A stretch of DNA of 64,000 nt from Isochrysis galbana (GCA_018136815.1 CM030939.1:744001-808000), one strand, 5' to 3'. Shown: positions 1 to 10,799, counted from the first letter of the stretch. Translations and numbers: made by a program. The notes: generated from the sequence alone by a model not told the origin.

Positions 1-300
1 CACGTATTTTTCCCGGCCTGGCCCGGGAAAATCAGGGAACGGAGGGAGGGGAGGGAGGAGAGCTGCGGAAGCGGAAGGGGGGGGGGAACTGCAGAGGGGG
101 GTGAATCACCACACTGACCCAATCCTCCCTCACATTCACGTATTTTTCCCGGCCTGGCCCGGGAAAATCAGGGAATGGAGAGAGGGGAGGGAGGAGAGCT
201 GCGGAAGGGGGGGGGGGAACTGCAAAGGGGGTGAATCACCACACTGACCCAATCCTCCCTCACATTCACGTATTTTTCCCGGCCTGGAGCTCCAACCTCG
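1..300. repeat. 130-137-bp tandem repeat
   Basis: Units start with CACGTATTTTTCCCGGCC at 1, 137 and 267, giving periods of 136 and 130 bp. The third unit breaks off after about 20 bp into the LINE relic on its right. Each unit carries a purine-rich G tract and ends in a CCTCCCTCACATT block. The array continues directly from the minus-strand LINE reading frame, so it may be a repeated 3' tail of that element, though this is inference. Confidence 0.85.
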
Positions 301-924
301 GCTTGGGGTGGCTTGGGTGGCTCGGGTTCGGATGGGGCATTGGGTGACTCTTGGGCGGGGGATGAAAGGTCCTCTCCACCTTGGAAACTCGGAGGGGCGA
401 CGGCCGAAGGCGCGAGCGCTGATTTTGTGCTTGTCGGCCCGATTGCCATTGAATCAATGTACAGAGCGGTAGGCAAAATGCGCGGCAGGGACGGGCGTGG
501 AGGCCAATCACTGCCAGTTCTGAGTATGTCCGCCTGGGCTCTTCTGGCCGTGTCCGTGGAGTTGCCGAAGTGCGCTGCTTTCACTAGGGTGGTGAATCTC
601 GTCAGAATTCTTCTCTTGATTTGTTTGCTATCGAATGTTATGTTGTCGAAGTGTATTCTGTAAAAGTCCGTTAGTATATATCTCCATGCTAGGATGTATA
701 GTATCTCTCTAGAGTGTGGCGAGTGTGCGTTGGGGAGTATGAACAGTCTATCTACGGCTTGGTCGGTATATGTCGAAACGTGTTGGGTTGGGTGGTAGTC
801 CGTTAACTCGTGCACCATGTCGAAGATGTCGTCCAGCGCCGGGCATGTCCCTAGGTGCGTAGAGGATTCGTGTGATAGTTTGCAGAATCGGCATGTCGGG
901 TCTCTTCCGGGGAATCTGTTGTGC
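281..924 (-). pseudogene. LINE ORF2 C-terminal relic, subfamily 2
   Basis: The minus strand encodes a zinc-knuckle segment of CRFC, then H, then C (CCHC spacing as in zf-RVT-like domains), followed by ILAWRYILTDFYRIHF. That segment aligns by eye with ILAWRYILTDFYNIQY in the complete element at 5.3-8.5 kb but is clearly divergent, so it belongs to another subfamily. The zinc knuckle (about 840-921) is in the same frame as the downstream part. There is no upstream RT or endonuclease. The 5' limit near 924 is where G-rich low-complexity DNA begins. It is a 5'-truncated, dead fragment. Confidence 0.75.
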
Positions 925-1790
925 GTACAGGCCCGGAGTCCTCGTCGGTGGTGGTGGTGGTGGCCTCATCGGTCGGGGAAAGGGCCTCCTCCTCGGCATC
1001 AGGAACGCGAACAGGCTCCGCCTCCTCCGCCGCGCCCTTGGAGCAGGAAGAGGAACGAGTCGTGCGAGCAGCGCTTGCGCTCGGCGTCCAGTCGACAGGT
1101 GGCTGTGCCGAGCGAGTCGAACGAAACCAGCGAGCAGGAGCACGAGAGGAGAGGACGGAGGACCGTACCGATGCGCGCCGAGTCGCCACCATCGTGAGGA
1201 AGACGAGGGCGAGGAGAGAGCTGGAGGGTGAGCGAGGAGGGAGGAGGGAGGCAGGCAGTAGGAGCCGTCTCTCTCTGGTAGGTCGATGAGAGGGGGAGGA
1301 GGGGACCCGGGGGAGGGGACCCGGGGGAGGGGAGCGACCGCAAGACCTATCGGTTGTTTACGTTAGTGTTTTCGCAGTATAAGGTAATATTTTCCCCGGT
1401 CCCAGGGGGTGCCCCCACGGTTCCCGACCGCCTCTGCGTCCAGAGTCCCCCCGCGGAAAGAGTGAACGCACGGCGTGCCCCCCCCCCCCCATCACTCCCA
1501 TCACCCCATCCCCCATATCCATATCCTAACTTAGGGGAAGGGGGGCTCCTATACCTAGGGAGAAGGGCGGGGGGCGGGGGGGGGGGTAGTAAGTAGTAAG
1601 GGCGGGAGGCGGGAGAGAGAGGGGAGAGGGTAGGGTAGTAAGAGTAAAGAAAGGGCGGGATAGGGGGGGTAAGAAAGGGCGGGAGAGGAGGGGTAGTAAA
1701 GGCGGGAGAGGGGGGGGGGAGCCGCGGGGCGGCGGAGAGAAGAGAGCGAGAGAGCGCGAGCGCGATCCGCAGACCGCAGACCGCAGACCA
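925..1790. other. GC-rich low-complexity DNA
   Basis: This stretch holds GGT runs, GA-rich tracts and, at 1,560-1,740, short degenerate repeats of a GGGCGGGAGAG type. Reading frames are open on both strands because stops are rare. None has recognisable protein content. Confidence 0.6.
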
Positions 1791-2329
1791 TCATGTTTGG
1801 AGATGGACAAATGAGTGCCTTGGCCGATCAGATTCAATGTGGGTTGATGTTGCGGTATAATCACACCCCGGTGACCTTGAGTAAGGAGTGAGTAATACGT
1901 TAGTAGAGTACGTGTGTGATGTGTGTCATTGTGCAAGTACTTTAATAATTAACGTTGCGCAAACGAGAGTCAATGAGTGTCAATCCTCGCTCTATCTAGG
2001 TGAAAAGTGAAAAGCCCATTCATGTAGCCAAATACAGATAGCAGCGGCGGCGGGGCTATATATATGAAATATGCTATATGGCTATGTATAGGTAGCTAGG
2101 TCAGGCTAGCGCGGGAGCGCGGGAGCGCTCGCGCCTCGCAAAATATTTGCGAAATTTGGGGCAGTGAACGCGAAATCCGAGCGAAATATCCGAAGAAATT
2201 TGGGCGGGTTTCAAACGAAATTCTGACCTGGCCCTAGAGAGGGCGGTGGTGGCGAGGGATGGGAGAGAGTTCGAAACGGCTACCGCCTGTGACATAAGAA
2301 AAGGCCACAAAGTAATGAAGAAAACATCG
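1791..2329. other. Intergenic DNA without recognised gene
   Basis: This is moderately AT-richer sequence with short repeats such as GCGGGAGC (2,108-2,130) and several CGAAAT words. I see no gene. It precedes the gag-like ORF and could be its leader or LTR, but no second copy is visible to prove that. Confidence 0.4.
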
Positions 2330-2560
2330 TGGCCTGCATGCGCCAACATGACGCGCATGCTGCGGAGAAGAATCCCCCAGCCTCTCTCAGCGACCCCATT
2401 GGTCCTCAGTCCTTCTCTTACTACGACTTCTCAGACATATTCCCGCCGAACACAATCAACGACCCTCCTACGGCCGCGTCAGCTGCCGGCTTGACCGAAC
2501 GGCCCTCTGCCTACGAGTCAGTAGTCATCGCGTGTTCGACAGCTGGCCGCCGAGCCTGGC
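2329..2560 (+). pseudogene. Retroelement gag-like N-terminal fragment
   Basis: The frame contains SYYDFSDIFPPNTINDP followed by AASAAGLTERPSAYES. A minus-strand frame at about 47.2-47.43 kb encodes nearly the same stretch (SYYDLSDIFPPTTINDP), where it starts with a clean Met-Ser-Asp. Two dispersed copies in opposite orientation that break off at different places indicate the start of a mobile-element protein, probably gag. I do not recognise a domain. Downstream it degenerates. Confidence 0.45.
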
Positions 2561-3395
2561 GGCAGCGGAGCGGCCATGGAGGGGCTGGACCGCCTCTTGG
2601 CGGTCTCCCCGCGCCGGGGGGGAACTGCAGCTTCCTGACGGTGCCCCGCGGCGTTTTACCCGCGCGGGGGACGATCTGACGATCTGCGATTCCTGGAAAT
2701 CTCCCGCGGCGTGGGACAGAGAAGACCGGCAGGCAGTTTTCTGCCACGATACAAGCGGGGAAGATGGGCAGTTATGTGAGGCGGAGGTAGTATCTCGAAC
2801 CGTCGAGATCGAATCTTCCCCATAGCAATGGCAGTCTTCATGCTCGTGTTCAGCGAATTGTGGAGACCATGCCGGCCCGGGATGACCTTTCCGTGTGATG
2901 GCGTCCGGGGGGATTCGACGAGGATCGTCCTGCCCGGTGCCGTGGTGCAGAGCGGATGGCCGTTGCTTTCGTCGCACGACCTCCACAGCCGTAGAAGAGC
3001 TGAGGGTTTTCGATGTGGTAAAGTGTCCTTCCGACCCTTGAACTGGTGAATGCTTGCGGATCTGGCATCGGCCACCACTGAAGAATTTGTGTAGACTGAC
3101 CATATTGTCCAGGTCCCACCAGTTGTGGGAACGTGTGGCCCGCTCGGCAGCCACAACGAAGGAAAGATTTTTATCGAATTCGTCGAGTCCATTCGATGAT
3201 GTGTTGCACCCTTGAGCGTCGACGCGCGCTTGTGTCATGGAGATTGTGGTGACCTCTCGGTGGGGGTACGTACCACGTAAGAACTTATAGCGTCGTATGG
3301 CATCTTGTTAGCTAGCATTCCTAGCCACATACACCGGACAAGCCATGCGCCAACCGCGCACACCCCTATCGCGGGGTAGGGGCCCTAGATGGGAA
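2560..3395. repeat. Dispersed repeat shared with 32.2-32.8 and 49.2-49.4 kb
   Basis: Long near-identical tracts recur at 32.22-32.75 kb in the same orientation. They include the TTGTTAGCTAGCATTCCTAG block and a CGCGGGGTAGGGGC end. A shorter piece recurs at 49.2-49.42 kb. The minus strand keeps an open frame of 237 codons with no recognised domain. In the 31-32 kb copy the same sequence lies inside a pair of long inverted repeats, so this is probably the inner part of a DNA element. Confidence 0.7.
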
Positions 3396-3409
3396 ATACA
3401 GTGCTGGGG

Positions 3410-3600
3410 CCTGCAAATACAGCCAAATACAAATACATATGCATATGTATTTGGCCTCCGGCCAAATACCAAATACATTTCAAATACATTCGAAGGCCTA
3501 CAACCCAGGACAAGCTTCAAATACAGCCAAATACATTCGACGGTCGAGGGAGGCCGAGGGAGGCCGCACCAGCCCCTCCACTCTCTCGAATGTATTTGAA
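3410..3600. repeat. CAAATACA repeat cluster with perfect palindromes
   Basis: About a dozen CAAATACA words occur within 190 bp. Positions 3,431-3,452 form a perfect 22-bp palindrome centred on TATGCATA. Positions 3,447-3,469 form a hairpin with arms GTATTTGGCC around TCC. Further inverted copies of the words lie to 3,600. Neighbouring sequence lacks the motif. Confidence 0.85.
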
Positions 3601-4965
3601 GGCCGAGGCTGGTGCGGTAAGACGCGAGGAGAGAACAAAGGAGGAGATGGCGGAGATGGTCGGGAAAGGAGCTGGGTAAGGGCGAGAGAGAAGGAGGCGA
3701 GGGTGCGGGAGCTGAATATGGTGGTGGTGGTTGGGCAGACGGCGAAGTAGCAACGGCGGTTGTGACAGCGGCGGCAGCGAGGGTGGAGGGTGTAGCGAAT
3801 GGGGCGGTCTCGAGGGCGGTGGCAACTGTGGTTGTAGCGACGGTGGCGGTGACGGCAGCGGCGGTGATGGCGACAACAGCAAAGACGACGGAGGCGGGGT
3901 GGAGGCAGTGAGGCCGACGGAGGCAGTCGACGCGGTAAAGGAGACGACACGGAGAGTTGGGATGAGGGAGAGGGTGGAAAGGGCGGATTTGGTGAGAGTG
4001 GAGGCGGCGATGGCAGAGGTGCTTGAGGAGGTGGCAAGTGGGCGGCGGTGAGGGCGTTGGCGATAAGGCGAGAGGCGATGATGGCTTGTGTCGAGGCGGT
4101 GATGAGGTGGCTAGAAAGGTGGCAGTGGGGGCGAGGGTGACGAGTGCAGGAGGGGCGAGAGGACCGGCGCGAGGACCAGCGCGGACTCGGTCTGTCGGGG
4201 AGAGGGATGCGACATACTGTCGGGTGACGAGGCGGCAGGAGAGTGGTAGGAGCGGCGGGAAGGCGGGTGGGAGGACCGGCGCGAGGACCCACGGGACGAG
4301 CGGTCGGAGGGGAGGGGCATGGTTTAGACTGTCGGGCAATGGGGCGGCAGTAGAGGCGGCAGGAGCAGCAGGAACGGCGGCGGGAAATGTGAGAGAAGCT
4401 GCGGGTGGAACGGTGGGAGCGTCAGGAGGAGTGGGAAGAGCGGCGGCGGGGGAATCGGCGGAAGTAACGCGAGGAGTGCCGAGATGCAACAGAATGTCGG
4501 ATGACAAGGGGGCAGAAAGAGGCAGGATACGGGCAGGAGCGGTGGGAAGACGGGCGAGAGCGGTGGGCAAACCGGTGTGCGGAATGATGTGACGAGCGGT
4601 GTGTTGCGGCCGGAAATACGGCCGGAGGAGCGGCGGGATGCTGAGAAGGATGTGAGAGGGTGTGAGGAGCGACAGGAGGGCCATGGGTAGGAGGAGAGGT
4701 TGCGAGAGTGGCGGCAGTAGCGGCGGGAGGAGCAGCTGCAAGAGGAGCGGTGAGAAGCGACTGACGGGAGCAGCAGCGGGAGTCGCGGAAGGGGTTCAAG
4801 GGGAAAGGAGGAAGAAGCAGATGGTTGGGTTACGGGAAGACCGGAGCGACGGAGGAGCGGCAGAAAGAGCGACAGAACTTGCTGGCTGCAGCACAGCGCG
4901 AAGGCAAGCAAGTAGCATCGGCGGTGGTAGTTGTAGCAGGGGAGAACTGCTCTCTAGGTTGCCGT
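3600..4965 (+). repeat. Stop-poor G-rich dispersed repeat, copy 1
   Basis: This is one of four related copies (28.85-30.72 plus, 37.58-39.40 minus, 44.33-45.42 plus). It is built of GGCGGCAG and GGAGGAGC words with recurring ACTGTCGGG and GCGGCAGG modules. The copies share order and a 3' part with CTGCAGCACAGCGCGAAGG. Reading frames are open on both strands in every copy and their translations are Ser/Pro/Leu- or Gly/Arg-rich, so none is convincingly coding. Confidence 0.8.
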
Positions 4966-5005
4966 AGGGACAAGCTTTCTCTCTTATCTCTTATTTCCCC
5001 CTCCC

Positions 5006-5254
5006 CTTCAACTATCGTTAAAACGATAGGGTCATGGAGCGCGCCTCGCTCCCCACCCCCTCCCCGCGCCGAGGACGAAGACCTACTCATGGACCGGTAG
5101 TGCGAGGGAGATGCCTCCCCTCCCTTGGTTCTCCGGAGAAGAAGACGGGGGGAGGGGAAAGGGGTAGTGGTAGGAAAGGGAGGGTAGTTAGGAGTAGCAC
5201 TAGCAACCTGCCTCGCGCCGTGCAAGTAGCGGCTAGTCTTCTAAGGTTTTTTTT
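5006..5254 (+). mobile_element. Miniature LINE derivative (head plus tail)
   Basis: The left end reads ACTATCGTTAAAACGATAG and is followed by TCATGGAGCGCGCC, matching the first bases of the 3.5-kb LINE at 5,284 (ACTATCGTTATAG, then the ATGGAGCGC start). The right end carries a diverged version of the LINE 3' tail (GGTAGT words, then a GTAGCGG-type block and a T run). Only about 250 bp separates head and tail. The first 19 bases can form a hairpin. No target-site duplication is certain, although ACAAGCT occurs just outside each end (about 4,972 and 5,255). Confidence 0.55.
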
Positions 5255-5265
5255 ACAAGCTAAGA

Positions 5266-5283
5266 TCATTATGACAAGTTCGA
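5266..5283. repeat. Target-site duplication, left copy
   Basis: TCATTATGACAAGTTCGA here is identical over 18 bp to 8,785-8,802. The two copies exactly bracket the LINE derivative. Confidence 0.9.
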
Positions 5284-8200
5284 CAAAAAACTATCGTTAT
5301 AGTTTCAGCGATGGAGCGCGCGCCGCCCGCTCCCCTCTCCCAGCCCCCCGCCGCCACGACGCCCCAACGGGGCCGCCCCAAGCCGCCGGAGCCGAAGCGC
5401 TCGCAGGCCTCCGCCCCGCCAGACACCGACGTCGACATGGCCCCACCGCCCTCGCCTCCTCGTCAGCCCCAGAAGCAGGGGACAGGCAGAGCCCTGTTCC
5501 CTGCAGAGCAGCAGAGCCAGCAACTGGCTCAGCCTCCTCTCTCCCTCGTCTCGCCACCCAATCAAGGACTCCCCATGGTGGGTGGCAGCACTGCTGCCAC
5601 CCCCATGGTGGCCACTCCTACCATCAGTGCACCCCTCGGGGGCGGGCACTTGACACAAAAGTCAATCCTTGGAGCATTCCCTCCATCCAACCAACAAACA
5701 ACCCAACCACCCAAGTCGTATGCACAAGCAGCACATGGACACAAAGGGAAAGACCCAGCCCAGCAGCCACAGAAGCCTTCAGCACAACAATCCCAACCAC
5801 AGTCGCGCAAGCGGGCTGATCCGCAGTCGGATCCGATGCCGACCCCAAACATTGTCACCCCCTTTGCTTCCCCTCCACCAGAGGAGGAGGAGGAACCCGA
5901 AGACACTCCCTTTTTCATTCAGCTAGCCCAGCTAGCTGAGGACAAAAAGGACATCAAGAGCGAGGATGTCGCTACATTCATGAAATTCCTTCTCTCTAGG
6001 TTGGAAGGTCTAGACGCTACACCAGATGGCATGGACAAGGGTCGTAAGGGACCTTGGATCTTCTATGTCGATGACGACGCCCACGACCAATTCAAGGCCG
6101 CCTATGGCGACAAGTTGCAAACAGTACTCTCGGGAATCCCGCACGAGTTCGGAGTCACCCACGGCGCGTTAGCCGACTCAGCACCGCGCAAATCTAGCGC
6201 GGTCCGGTCCTCCCTTAAGGAGGTAGCCACCTACATCGTTTTCCGCATCTTTGACCCAGTCAAAGCGTACAAAACCAAAACCCGTCACTTGGCTAGTGCG
6301 TTGGAGCGCGAAGGCTTCCATGTTCTTAGGGGCAACCAACAACGAGTTAAGACCACGCTCGAGGGAATCACCAAAGTAGAAGCAGGAAAGCGCCCGATTT
6401 GGCACTTCTACGTATACACGGACACGACGGCTCTAGGCCACCGCTTCCCTCGGACATTCCACGTGACCCTCGATGATGGGGAAAATTTCAACCTCGACTA
6501 CGCGGTCCGCTCATCGGTGGAATGCGTAACGCCGGAAGGCGACATAGCCATTCACGGCGACCCAGGGGGTTGCAAAGGATACGACAAGCCGTGGGCTATC
6601 TCGTATTTACGCAAGAGTCAAGTCAGCTTTCGCCAATGTACGTGTGAGCAAGACAAACTAGTCAACTTCATAATATATGGGACGCCGAGATATTGGCTGT
6701 CCACATCCACCCCTCCGGCGTGGTTCATGGAGGCCATAGACTCGGACGTTCAAACCATACTATGGGATAGGTCTCCCCGATTGCAGGCGGACGAGTTAGG
6801 CTCCTCGCAAGAGGGCGGAAAATGGATAGCCTTTCCGGAGTACCCGAGAGTAGGAGCGAGCGAAGACGGGCCCCAATTGGGGGTCGGACTACTCCCCATG
6901 GCCGAACACACGCGAGCGCTTCAAGCTATATGGATAGTCCGGTACCTCAACCCGTCAAGGGCGGAATGGAAAACAGTCTTAGATCAATGTCTCAGCCGCA
7001 CCCCCTTGGGGCGAGCTGCGGTCTTTTCGAAGGTCGACTTGAGGAGCCTCACGGCTAGCATTCGCGGTAGTAACACGCTCCCGGCCTTTTGGAAGCATGC
7101 ACTTGAGAATTTTAGACGGATCAACTTCCTTAGGGAAGAAACCACGCGGGAAGGAACGCAGGGTTCCCCGATATGGCATGATCTTTTCCACAAACCTCCG
7201 GCGATTCACCATTCACATAGGTCGAAATGGGAGTCTCTACAGACAGTTATCGTACATAACACTATTAACCCGGGTACGGGGGACATATACACTACGGAAG
7301 AATGCGCGGCTTACTTGCCTGAAGGAGAACGTTGGATACGCCATAGAGGAAATTACATAGCGATAGGCCCCTTTCTTAAGTCGTGGGAAAAGATATCTGA
7401 GTGGGCTAGATCAAGACTAATGAATGCCACATTCGAATATATAGACCTTCTAAAAAAACAGGCCAAGCCACCGCCCCCGGCGCCGCAAGAGCAAGAATTA
7501 GCCCCTCCAGAAGATCCGGACGCACACGATCTAGGCGACATTCTAGTGGACAAAGACCATAATTTTTATCTGCGCCGAAGAGGCGTTTACCACGAAGTCC
7601 AGCTCAACGTTATGGGAGAGCCCCACATCCACGAGCGGATCAGCCCGCAACTCCTGCCCGACGAGTTATACACTCCGCTGAAGTGGGGGCGAGCATACGA
7701 CGGCCCGGCGGAAACGGCGTACCCGGTACCTCAAGAATACACGCTGAAAGGCACACATACAACTCTGGAGGATATAAGTGTCAAGGTCTTGACTAAAGCG
7801 TTCCTCGCTTTGAGGAAAGTAAAAGCACAGAGATCCACGCTGAGATGGGAAAAAAGGCTACCGGTCCTCTCGGGAAAGTGGAAACAAGTATCGCAACTGT
7901 TCAAATATAACTTTTTAACACCTAGGGACTCTTATCTGCACTTCAAACATGTCCTGCATAGGAGGATAGCTACGGCGAACCGTTTTGCTGACGATCCGAC
8001 ATGCCGCTTTTGCGGCGAGAGCTCCACTCATATAGCCACATGTATCGCGACGGAACCCGTCTTCGAATTCATAGAAGGACTATTGGGGATTAACCTTAGG
8101 CCGGGATCTGAGATAGCCCAACGTCTTTTCTGCTATCAGGTAGACAGACCGCATCCCTCCTCGGGATACTTGGGTATCCTGGCATGGAGGTATATCCTAA

Positions 8201-8784
8201 CGGATTTCTACAACATACAATACGGCAACGCGGACGGGAGGTCCGCTAAGTCGATCTTAAGAGCGATCCTTGCGAGATACCACCTATTAGTAACGGCGAA
8301 AGTCGGCTTCTTCCAGAGGCTAAAAAAACAACGTGAAAGTATGGGGTTACATGCCCCGAGCAACAAACATATCAAAATAATGATAAGCCCTCTCTACACG
8401 GTGGACAAAGACTTCAACCTAGAAGTATCGGAAGACCTCCTACAGGCGGCGGGAGGTCTTGATATACGAAACATCAGCACCTGAAGTAGCTAGCCTCCCT
8501 TTTAACAAGAGAACCCAATGGACAACAGGAGAGACTCTATGAGATATAGGAGAAGGTAGTACAAGCCGAGTCAGAACAAAGGAGAAGCCATAGTCTCCCA
8601 CCCCCTTCTCTCCAACTCCTTGCCGAAGCAGCGCGCGCGGCCTCCCCGGAACCAGCTTCTCCGTTAAAGAGGGAACTGGGGAAGGGGAGGGGGTTGTTAG
8701 GGTTAAGGTTGGGTAGTAGGGAGGTCCACGAGCACACTGCCTCACGTCGCACACGTAGCGGAAAATTTTAAGAAGATTTTTTTT
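5284..8784 (+). mobile_element. Non-autonomous LINE derivative, complete with target-site duplication
   Basis: The element runs from CAAAAAACTATCG, only 27 nt before the start codon, to a 3' end AAGAAG followed by a T run. A perfect 18-bp direct repeat flanks it. The 5' end is shared with the copy at 45.73 kb, so 5,284 is a true 5' end and not a truncation. The 3' UTR (8,488-8,784) recurs at 12.84, 16.7, 22.2 and 39.4 kb. It holds one ORF without endonuclease or RT, so mobility would need a helper. The intact ORF and perfect duplication suggest recent insertion. The right duplication abuts a GA microsatellite. Confidence 0.85.
5311..8484 (+). CDS. LINE ORF1-like/ORF2 C-terminus fusion protein, 1,057 aa
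   Basis: The ORF is intact. Residues 1-190 are Pro/Gln-rich and disordered, with an acidic run near 195-205. Residues about 215-475 form a compact ORF1-like region that I cannot name. From about residue 530 (HTRALQAIWIVRYLNP) the sequence has the style of the region that follows the reverse transcriptase in L1/Tx1-type ORF2 proteins. It ends with a CCHC zinc knuckle (C898, C901, H907, C911) and the conserved ILAWRYILTDFYNIQY segment. No endonuclease SDH motif and no RT FADD/YADD motif is present. The ATG at 5,311 is chosen because it lies 27 nt from the element end and is conserved at 45,757. The expected role is RNA binding. That the fusion arose by internal deletion is inference. Confidence 0.85.
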   Translation: MERAPPAPLSQPPAATTPQRGRPKPPEPKRSQASAPPDTDVDMAPPPSPPRQPQKQGTGRALFPAEQQSQQLAQPPLSLVSPPNQGLPMVGGSTAATPMVATPTISAPLGGGHLTQKSILGAFPPSNQQTTQPPKSYAQAAHGHKGKDPAQQPQKPSAQQSQPQSRKRADPQSDPMPTPNIVTPFASPPPEEEEEPEDTPFFIQLAQLAEDKKDIKSEDVATFMKFLLSRLEGLDATPDGMDKGRKGPWIFYVDDDAHDQFKAAYGDKLQTVLSGIPHEFGVTHGALADSAPRKSSAVRSSLKEVATYIVFRIFDPVKAYKTKTRHLASALEREGFHVLRGNQQRVKTTLEGITKVEAGKRPIWHFYVYTDTTALGHRFPRTFHVTLDDGENFNLDYAVRSSVECVTPEGDIAIHGDPGGCKGYDKPWAISYLRKSQVSFRQCTCEQDKLVNFIIYGTPRYWLSTSTPPAWFMEAIDSDVQTILWDRSPRLQADELGSSQEGGKWIAFPEYPRVGASEDGPQLGVGLLPMAEHTRALQAIWIVRYLNPSRAEWKTVLDQCLSRTPLGRAAVFSKVDLRSLTASIRGSNTLPAFWKHALENFRRINFLREETTREGTQGSPIWHDLFHKPPAIHHSHRSKWESLQTVIVHNTINPGTGDIYTTEECAAYLPEGERWIRHRGNYIAIGPFLKSWEKISEWARSRLMNATFEYIDLLKKQAKPPPPAPQEQELAPPEDPDAHDLGDILVDKDHNFYLRRRGVYHEVQLNVMGEPHIHERISPQLLPDELYTPLKWGRAYDGPAETAYPVPQEYTLKGTHTTLEDISVKVLTKAFLALRKVKAQRSTLRWEKRLPVLSGKWKQVSQLFKYNFLTPRDSYLHFKHVLHRRIATANRFADDPTCRFCGESSTHIATCIATEPVFEFIEGLLGINLRPGSEIAQRLFCYQVDRPHPSSGYLGILAWRYILTDFYNIQYGNADGRSAKSILRAILARYHLLVTAKVGFFQRLKKQRESMGLHAPSNKHIKIMISPLYTVDKDFNLEVSEDLLQAAGGLDIRNIST

Positions 8785-9384
<600 letters not shown>

Positions 9385-9394
9385 TTATGCTGTA

Positions 9395-9790
9395 AAAATC
9401 AAAAAACGGAATTATCGTAGAGGGTATCTCGCAAGGATTGCTCTTAAAATAGACCTAACGGATCTACCATCCGCATTGCCATACTGAATGTTGTAAAAGT
9501 CCGTTAGTATGTACCTCCATGCCAGGATTCCTAGGTATCCCGAGGAGGGATGCGGTCTGTCTACCTGATTGCAGAAAAGACGTTGGGCTGTTTCGGTTCC
9601 CGGCTTAAGATTGATCCCCAGGAGTCCTTCTGTGAATTCAGAAATGGGCTCCGTCGCGATACACGTGGCTATATGAGTGGAGCTCTCGGGAGCTATGCCG
9701 CAAAATCGGCATGTCGGATCATCGGCGAAACGATTCGCCGTCGCTATCCGTCGTCCGTATGGATGAGGTTGGGGCGATCCTCTTCAGGCG
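9395..9790 (-). pseudogene. LINE ORF2 C-terminal fragment
   Basis: The minus strand matches the C-terminal coding part of the 5.3-8.5 kb ORF, including the zinc-knuckle segment (about 9,660-9,720) and the FYNIQYGNADGRS segment. The 3' UTR is missing. The left edge joins a short tract next to the GA repeat, so both ends are truncated. Confidence 0.85.
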
Positions 9791-9999
9791 CGTTAACCCC
9801 GTCGACGTTGTACCGCTTGCCGCATCGCTTGCATATAGGGGAGGGCATGGCGACTGTTCACACCCACGCACCCACGACTACGGCCGGTAGGCCGACGCCC
9901 TAGCGACTCTCTCCAGGAGCCGGGGAGATAGCCGCCGGGGGGGGGGGTCCGAATTTGGATTTGGTCTGTGGGTGACCTTTTTTCACATTGTGGGAGGGG

Positions 10000-10118
10000 G
10001 TCGTTCGGAGGGGGGAGGCGGCTGGCGGGGCAGTTAGGGGGGGATCCTGAGGAATCCTTAGACACCCAGGCGAGGTCGAAAATTGTAGTTAAAATGAGTG
10101 AGTGACCGGGCTACCAGT
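10000..10118 (-). repeat. CGGTCACTCAC-end repeat, copy 1
   Basis: The minus strand begins GTAGCCCGGTCACTCACTC, continues with a TTTTAACTAC block, then CTGGGTGTCTAAGGATTCC and a C-rich tract. The same order occurs at 13,190-13,287 (minus) and 35,838-35,975 (plus). The far end of the unit is not defined. Confidence 0.75.
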
Positions 10119-10695
10119 GCCTTGTTTCCCTCATCCTCATCTCGGCGCTCTGCGACTACTGTCACTGCTCGATCGTCCTCACGCTCCTCTGCCCGCATCC
10201 CAACCGCTGACCTCTCCCGGCACGAGCCCCCGCGCGCACTATCAATCGCCCTCGCCATGTTCTCCATGCCCTGCTGCTGCAGCACCTTCCTCTGCCTGAG
10301 CAGCCTCTCCCTCGCCGAGCCACCCAGCTCATCCTGATGCCTGACAAGGCGAGCAGCAGTCTTCCCGCAGCCAGCACTGTCCTCATCGAGAAGGAGGCAA
10401 AGGAGAGCCAGGCGCCAGCGTCATCAGCGCGTGCCGCGTGCTCCGCCTCCTCCTCCACCTGCGGAGCCCATTGTACTCCCGCAGCAACCTCTGCGAGTGC
10501 GAGAGTTGCCGCCCGCCGCTCACTCCACTCCAGGGAGAAGAGGGGACGGAGAAGGCGAGGAAGCAGCGTGTGAAGCTCGCGCAGGTGGGCGTGCTGCAGC
10601 TCGACCAGCTGTCGCGCCGCGGCAACCCTCGAAGCCTCCGATGGGGCTGCGTGAAGCAGTCCGAGAAGCTTCTCGAGCCGTGACGGCGGAGCCAT
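10090..10695 (-). pseudogene. BTAF1: BTAF1/Mot1 N-terminal HEAT region, damaged copy
   Basis: From the ATG at 10,695 the frame reads MAPPSRLEKLLGLLHAAPS, then a HEAT-like stretch (AARQLVELQHAHLRELHTLL, then SLEWSERRAATLALAEVAAG). This matches the style of the N-terminus of the TBP-removing Snf2 ATPase BTAF1/Mot1. Near 10,345 the frame shifts. The family segment DELGGSARERL followed by QRKVLQQQ continues in another frame, and several residues present in the 19.76-kb copy (GVELEEG) are missing. No ATPase part is present. It is a broken partial gene copy. Function in an intact gene would be nuclear, in dissociating TBP from DNA. Confidence 0.65.
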
Positions 10696-10799
10696 GGAGT
10701 GACGCAGGAGGAGGCGAAGAGAGAAGAAAGAAAGAGCAGATATGACATACTACATGACAGGCGTGAGGCGAGAGCGACGTTCTCAACGCTTGCGGTAGC

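Noticed and set aside
3308-4741. 477-codon minus-strand ORF (and similar long ORFs at 29.8-30.7, 37.6-38.4, 44.4-45.6 kb)
   Set aside because: Both strands and several frames are open in all copies, the translations are Pro/Ser/Leu-rich without a domain, and the frames are not conserved between copies. This is a stop-poor GC-rich repeat.
5284-8784. Autonomous LINE
   Set aside because: No endonuclease or reverse transcriptase motif is present in the ORF, and no second ORF fits within the target-site duplications.
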